64,000 bases of DNA from JACVRW01 sp963812415 (GTDB lineage Bacteria; Actinomycetota; Thermoleophilia; Solirubrobacterales; Thermoleophilaceae), in contig CAWEVH010000024.1 in the NCBI GenBank assembly GCA_963812415.1, positions 62,001 to 126,000 on the forward strand, read 5' to 3'. The notes under the pieces are model-generated. The model searched no databases. It was not told the DNA's origin and saw only the letters and a list, made by a program, of their open reading frames with translations. The translations under genes and the position numbers were made by a program. Below are positions 60,647 through 64,000 of the stretch, in pieces; position 1 is the first letter of the stretch, and each line of letters opens with the position of its first letter.

Positions 60647-61456
60647 GTGGCGGTACGCCTTCGTTATCACACCGATCCTGCCTGTCCGGCCTCGTGGGCG
60701 CTGGAGCCCCGTCTTCGGCTTCTCCGGAGGGAGTTCGGCGCCGAGGTGGACATCACCTACGTGATGGGCGGCCTCGCCCGAGACTATCCTGCCGACCGCG
60801 CCGCGATCGTCATGGAGTGGCTCGACGCGGCTGCGCGCTCGGGCATGCCGCTCGATCCGCGCGTGTGGGCCGGCAGCGGCGCGATCCGGTCGACCTACCC
60901 GGCCTGCATGGCGGTCAAGGCGGCGGCCGAGCAGGGAGCGGAGGCGGCGTCCGGCTACCTGCGCGCGCTGCGCGAGGGCATCCTCTGCCGAGCCCGCAAG
61001 CTCGACGCGCCCGAGGCGCTCGTCGAGGAGGCGCGCGGGGCCGGGCTCGACGCCGAGCGCTTTCGCATCGACCTCGGCTCGCACGCGATCGTCGAGGCCT
61101 TCGGCGCCGATCTCGAGGAGGCGCGGGCGGCCCCGGAGGAGGTTCGCGGGCATGGCTTCCCCAGCCTGCACTTCGTGCCGGCCGGCGAGGGCGGCAGCGA
61201 GACCTGGTGCGCCGGCGCCGAGAGCTACGAGCGCTGGCGGGAGGCCGCCAGGGAGGCCGGCGCGCAGGTCTCCGGCGAGTCGCCGCCCGACGTGGTGGGC
61301 GCGCTGCGGCGCTTCGGTCGGATGGCGGCCGCGGAGGTGGAGGCGGTCTGCGAGCTGCCTGGTCCGAGGGCGAATGCCGAGCTGTGGCGCCTCGCCGCCG
61401 ATTGGCGCGTCAAGCACACCCGCTTCCTCACGGGCGAGCTCTGGGAGCTCGCGTGA
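60647..61456 (+). CDS. DsbA-family (thioredoxin-fold) protein
   Basis: A 269-residue thioredoxin-fold protein of the DSBA/FrnE group. The first strand YHTDPACPASWALEP is the position of the CxxC active site, but only one cysteine remains (ACPAS), so a classical dithiol oxidoreductase is unlikely. The inserted helical domain has STYPACMAVKAAAEQ, LREGILCRARKLDAPEALV and HGFPSLHFVPAGEG, with the cis-Pro strand. In other actinobacteria similar proteins are called DsbA family or 2-hydroxychromene isomerase-like. It has no signal peptide. GTG 60647 is chosen because earlier starts overlap the divergent kinase. Confidence 0.7.
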   Translation: MAVRLRYHTDPACPASWALEPRLRLLRREFGAEVDITYVMGGLARDYPADRAAIVMEWLDAAARSGMPLDPRVWAGSGAIRSTYPACMAVKAAAEQGAEAASGYLRALREGILCRARKLDAPEALVEEARGAGLDAERFRIDLGSHAIVEAFGADLEEARAAPEEVRGHGFPSLHFVPAGEGGSETWCAGAESYERWREAAREAGAQVSGESPPDVVGALRRFGRMAAAEVEAVCELPGPRANAELWRLAADWRVKHTRFLTGELWELA

Positions 61457-61729
61457 GCGAGCGCGACTAGGGCGGAGCCCCCTGTCGTTTCTTGTTGGGT
61501 AGTCCATGCGCCGGCTTGATGTCCGGCGGGCCTGGGGCTGGGGGCCTGGTCGTCCTGGGTTGACCTTCCATAGGCAGGTGAACGCAGCACGACCTCGGAG
61601 TCGGGCCCGCGGCTGACCCGTCGCGAGCGCCCGCTGGCCACCAACGGCACGGAAGAGGGGCGCATCCTCACCCAGCCCAGATCGGGTCGAAGTCCGAGAT
61701 CGCCCGAGGAGATGCGGCAGGGGGGCGGG
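61457..61729. other. gene-free gap of 273 bases
   Basis: Between the DsbA-like stop and the convergent purM stop I see no credible coding region, RNA or strong hairpin. The composition (for example tgggttgaccttccataggcag) is less GC-rich than its surroundings. A remnant of something lost is possible. Confidence 0.5.
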
Positions 61730-62795
61730 CTAGGGCGCTGCCGCCGCGAAGCCCTCGCCTCGCTGCCCGACCAGGCCGGTGGCCGGCAGCTCGACCACGC
61801 CGGCCGTCGCCGTGGTCACGCCGATGACGGCCGTGCCGGGGTGGTGGCGCCCAAGCAGGGCCACGGCGTCGTCGGCCCCGGCGGCCGGTACGACGCAGCA
61901 GAAGCCGCAACCCATGTTGAATACCTCGAACAGCTCCGCGTCGCCGGCCCCGGAGCGCTCGGCGATCAGCTCGATCACCGCCGGCAGTGGCAGCGGGGCG
62001 TCGATCCGGTAGCCCACCGGCGCCTGCAGCCGCAGCAGGTTGAGGAAGCCCTCGCCCGTGATGTGCGCGAGCCCGCGCACCTCTGCGCCGGAGTCGAGCA
62101 GCTCCCGGACCGCGCGCACGTAGATCACGGTCGGCTCGAGCAGCAGCTCGCCGGCCGTCCGCTCGCCGACCCGTTCGTCGAGGTCCGGCAGTGCGCGCCG
62201 GGCCAGTGTGTAGCCGTTCGAATGGAGGCCGCTGGAGGGGATGCCGATCACGGCGTCGCCGGGCTCGATGGCGGCTCCCGTCACGATCCGGTCGAGCTCC
62301 ACGAGCCCGACGCAGAAGCCGAGCAGGTCGAAGCCGCGCGGCGAGGGGTGGCCGCGGATCAGCTCCGGCATCACAGCGAGCTCGCCGCCCGGGATCTCGA
62401 CGCCGGCCTGCTCGGCACCCGCCCGCAGGCCGATCGCGATCTGCTCGAGCGCGGCCGGGTCGGCCTGCTCGACGGCGATGTAGTCGAGCACCGCGATCGG
62501 GTCGGCGCCCACGCAGATCACGTCGTTGACGTTCATGGCGATGCAGTCGATCCCGACCGTCTCGAGCCGGCCGAGCTGCTCGGCCACGATGATCTTCGTC
62601 CCGACCCCGTCGCAGGAGAGCGCGAGCCCGCGCGTCTCGTCGAGCCGCAGCACGTTGGCGTAATGGCCCGAGGCCGAGCGCGGCGCGCGACGGGCGGCCC
62701 GTCTCGATGCCGGACAGCACCGCGACGAGGGAAGCCACGGCGTCGCCGGCCAGCCGCTGGTCGACGCCTGCTCGTGCGTACGCGCCCTCGGTCAC
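61730..62795 (-). CDS. purM: phosphoribosylformylglycinamidine cyclo-ligase (AIR synthase), one frameshift
   Basis: PurM closes the imidazole ring to form AIR in purine synthesis. GTG 62795 gives VTEGAYARAGVDQRLAGDAV. After one indel near 62685-62710, SGHYANVLRLDETRGLALSC continues into the ATP-binding motif DGVGTKIIVAEQ, then MNVNDVICVGADPIAVLDYI, GFDLLGFCVGLVE, IPSSGLHSNGYTLAR, HITGEGFLNLLR and FNMGCGFCCVVP, all in order. Total about 354 residues, normal. It has no other purine gene beside it in the window and lies 34 bases after the phosphatase gene that precedes it. Confidence 0.93.
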
Positions 62796-62829
62796 GCGGC
62801 CATTCAAGCGAATGCGCCCGCCGGGTTGC

Positions 62830-64000
62830 TCAGCCGGCGCGCCGCAGAGCGAGCGCCACGGCGTCGTCGGCGAGCCCGTCCGCCCAGCCGGCCACCTCGT
62901 CGTGCACCGCCCGCACCAGCTCCTGTGGGGCGAGGCTGCGCGCCAGGCGCGCGACCAGGTCGGCGAGCCGCGCGCTGCCGTAGCTCTCCCCGCCCCGCCG
63001 GGTCTCGACGAGACCGTCGCTGTACGCGAAGACGAGATCGCCGCTCTGGAGCCGCAGCTCGCTCTCGCCGTAGCGCGCGCCGTGCTCGACGCCGAGCGGC
63101 AGTCCGTGGCTCGCCAGCGCGCTCGCGCGCCCACCCGACACGACCAGTGGCGGAAGATGGCCGGCGTTCGCGTAGCGCAGGGAGTCGCCGGAGACGATGG
63201 CGAGGAAGGCGGTGACGAAGCTGTCGCTCGGGAGTCGGCCGGTCAGCATCCGGTTCGCCTGCTCGAGCACCTCGGCGGGGGAGGATGAGTCGTGGCTGCG
63301 AGCCTCGATGAAGAACCGCGCCATGGCGCTGAGCGCCGCGGTCTCCACTCCCTTGCCCGCCACGTCGCCGACGAGCACGGCCATCTCGCCGGCGGAGCCG
63401 ATGCGCCAGGCGCCATACACGTCGCCGCCGGTGGGCTGGCTGGCCGCGGGCTCGTACACGAGGCCGGTCTCGAAGCCGGGCACGGCCGGCAGCGATTCGG
63501 GCACGAAGCCGGCCGTGAGCGCGCGCGCGATGCGCCGCTCGCGACCGAAGTCGATCGCGTTGGCGATCGCCGCGGCGGACGAGCGCGCGAGGCTGACGAG
63601 CAGCTCGAGATCCTCCGGAGCGAAGCGGTCGTCCTCCTCGTGGGCCACGGTGAGCACGCCGTAGAGCCGCGGCCCGAGCTCGATCGGCGCGTGCATGAGC
63701 GAGCCGATCCGCAGCTCCCGCATCAGGTCGAGGTCGGCGCCATCGGCCTCGCTGCGCCGGCGCAGAACCGGCGTGCGGGTGCGCGCGACCTGCGCGAAGC
63801 TCCCGCCACCGAGGGCGAGCGCCCGGTCGCTGAGCTCCTCTGAGAGGTCCACGTGCGCCTCCGTGCGCGGCTCGCCCGTGCGTGCGTTGATGCGCGACAG
63901 CAGGGCGCGCGAGCCGCCGGTCACCGCCGCGGCGTGCCGCGCCACCCGGTCGTACACCTCCTCGAGCTCGAGCGAGCCGGACACGTCCTCGGCGGCGCGC
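62830..64000 (-). CDS. GAF plus SpoIIE/PP2C phosphatase (RsbU type), 5' end outside the window
   Basis: At least 384 residues are visible. Residues 1-150 are a GAF sensor domain (LEEVYDRVARHAAAVTGGSR; LYGVLTVAHEEDDRFAPEDL). Residues 170-380 are a SpoIIE-type PP2C domain with GGDVYGAWRI, LVGDVAGKGVETAALSAMAR, YANAGHLPPLVV, GDLVFAYSDGLVETRRGG and DDAVALALRR. Such proteins dephosphorylate STAS antagonists (RsbV/SpoIIAA) to activate sigma factors; a STAS protein is at 4258. GTG 63984 is a possible start, but the frame stays open to the window edge (RAAED before it), so the gene probably continues. Confidence 0.88.
   Translation of the reverse strand, partial: RAAEDVSGSLELEEVYDRVARHAAAVTGGSRALLSRINARTGEPRTEAHVDLSEELSDRALALGGGSFAQVARTRTPVLRRRSEADGADLDLMRELRIGSLMHAPIELGPRLYGVLTVAHEEDDRFAPEDLELLVSLARSSAAAIANAIDFGRERRIARALTAGFVPESLPAVPGFETGLVYEPAASQPTGGDVYGAWRIGSAGEMAVLVGDVAGKGVETAALSAMARFFIEARSHDSSSPAEVLEQANRMLTGRLPSDSFVTAFLAIVSGDSLRYANAGHLPPLVVSGGRASALASHGLPLGVEHGARYGESELRLQSGDLVFAYSDGLVETRRGGESYGSARLADLVARLARSLAPQELVRAVHDEVAGWADGLADDAVALALRRAG

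Overview
The window is a high-GC, densely packed chromosome segment from an actinobacterium, most likely a member of the Thermoleophilia (Solirubrobacterales or relatives). That placement is inferred from three things: the gene order around dnaA/gyrA, the fhaA-fhaB-pstP-rodA-pbpA-pknB cluster next to the origin, and a cytochrome b6/subunit IV type quinol oxidase complex. No rRNA is present; there are two tRNA genes, Lys(CTT) and Ile(GAT).

Layout. At 1-4200 lies a disturbed edge: a transaldolase broken by many frameshifts, a hypothetical gene, a secreted glycoside-hydrolase-like protein and a HAF-repeat protein. The last two sit between a tRNA-Lys gene and a degenerate copy of its 3' half. At 4250-6400 (minus) are STAS, TPR, tatC and tatA genes. 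At 6447-8035 a dCTP deaminase gene is split by a class 3 intein with a LAGLIDADG endonuclease region. At 8677-18416 (minus) one near-continuous transcription unit carries an ABC transporter, hemB, an AhbA/AhbB-like fused protein, hemL, a small unknown, qcrA-qcrB-qcrC, menG and a polyprenyl diphosphate synthase, so heme supply, the quinol-cytochrome c oxidoreductase and menaquinone synthesis are grouped. At 19157-24522 (minus) is a chain of overlapping membrane-protein genes: DUF4126, phosphodiesterase, GtrA and two GT-C-like proteins. At 24565-26818 are an aminotransferase and a first D-Ala-D-Ala ligase.

The replication-origin region is 27589-42038. On the minus strand it has rpmH-rnpA-yidD-yidC-jag-rsmG-parA-parB, and on the plus strand dnaA-dnaN-recF(-DUF721)-gyrB-gyrA. 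Two identical one-mismatch parS-like sites lie in inverted orientation on either side of dnaA. At 42360-46018 (minus) are a coiled-coil membrane protein, an HNH nuclease, pheA, a DUF4446 protein and a CARDB-like membrane-anchored protein. At 46208-56338 (plus) is the cell-wall signalling and division cluster: a multi-TM Ser/Thr kinase, two FHA proteins, a PP2C phosphatase, an FtsW/RodA protein, a class B PBP, a PASTA kinase and a second Ddl. The remainder (56352-64000) has a group II PLP decarboxylase with an unknown partner, a flavoprotein remnant, a third Ser/Thr kinase, a DsbA-like protein, purM, and a GAF-SpoIIE phosphatase running off the window.

A caution applies throughout. At least thirteen otherwise conserved genes (dnaA, dnaN, gyrB, gyrA, hemB, hemL, purM, pheA and others) each contain one or two single-base indels, so residual sequencing error is likely. 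This affects how the apparent pseudogenes, the RecF-DUF721 fusion and the intein should be read. Genes are commonly coupled by ATGA, GTGA or TGATG overlaps.
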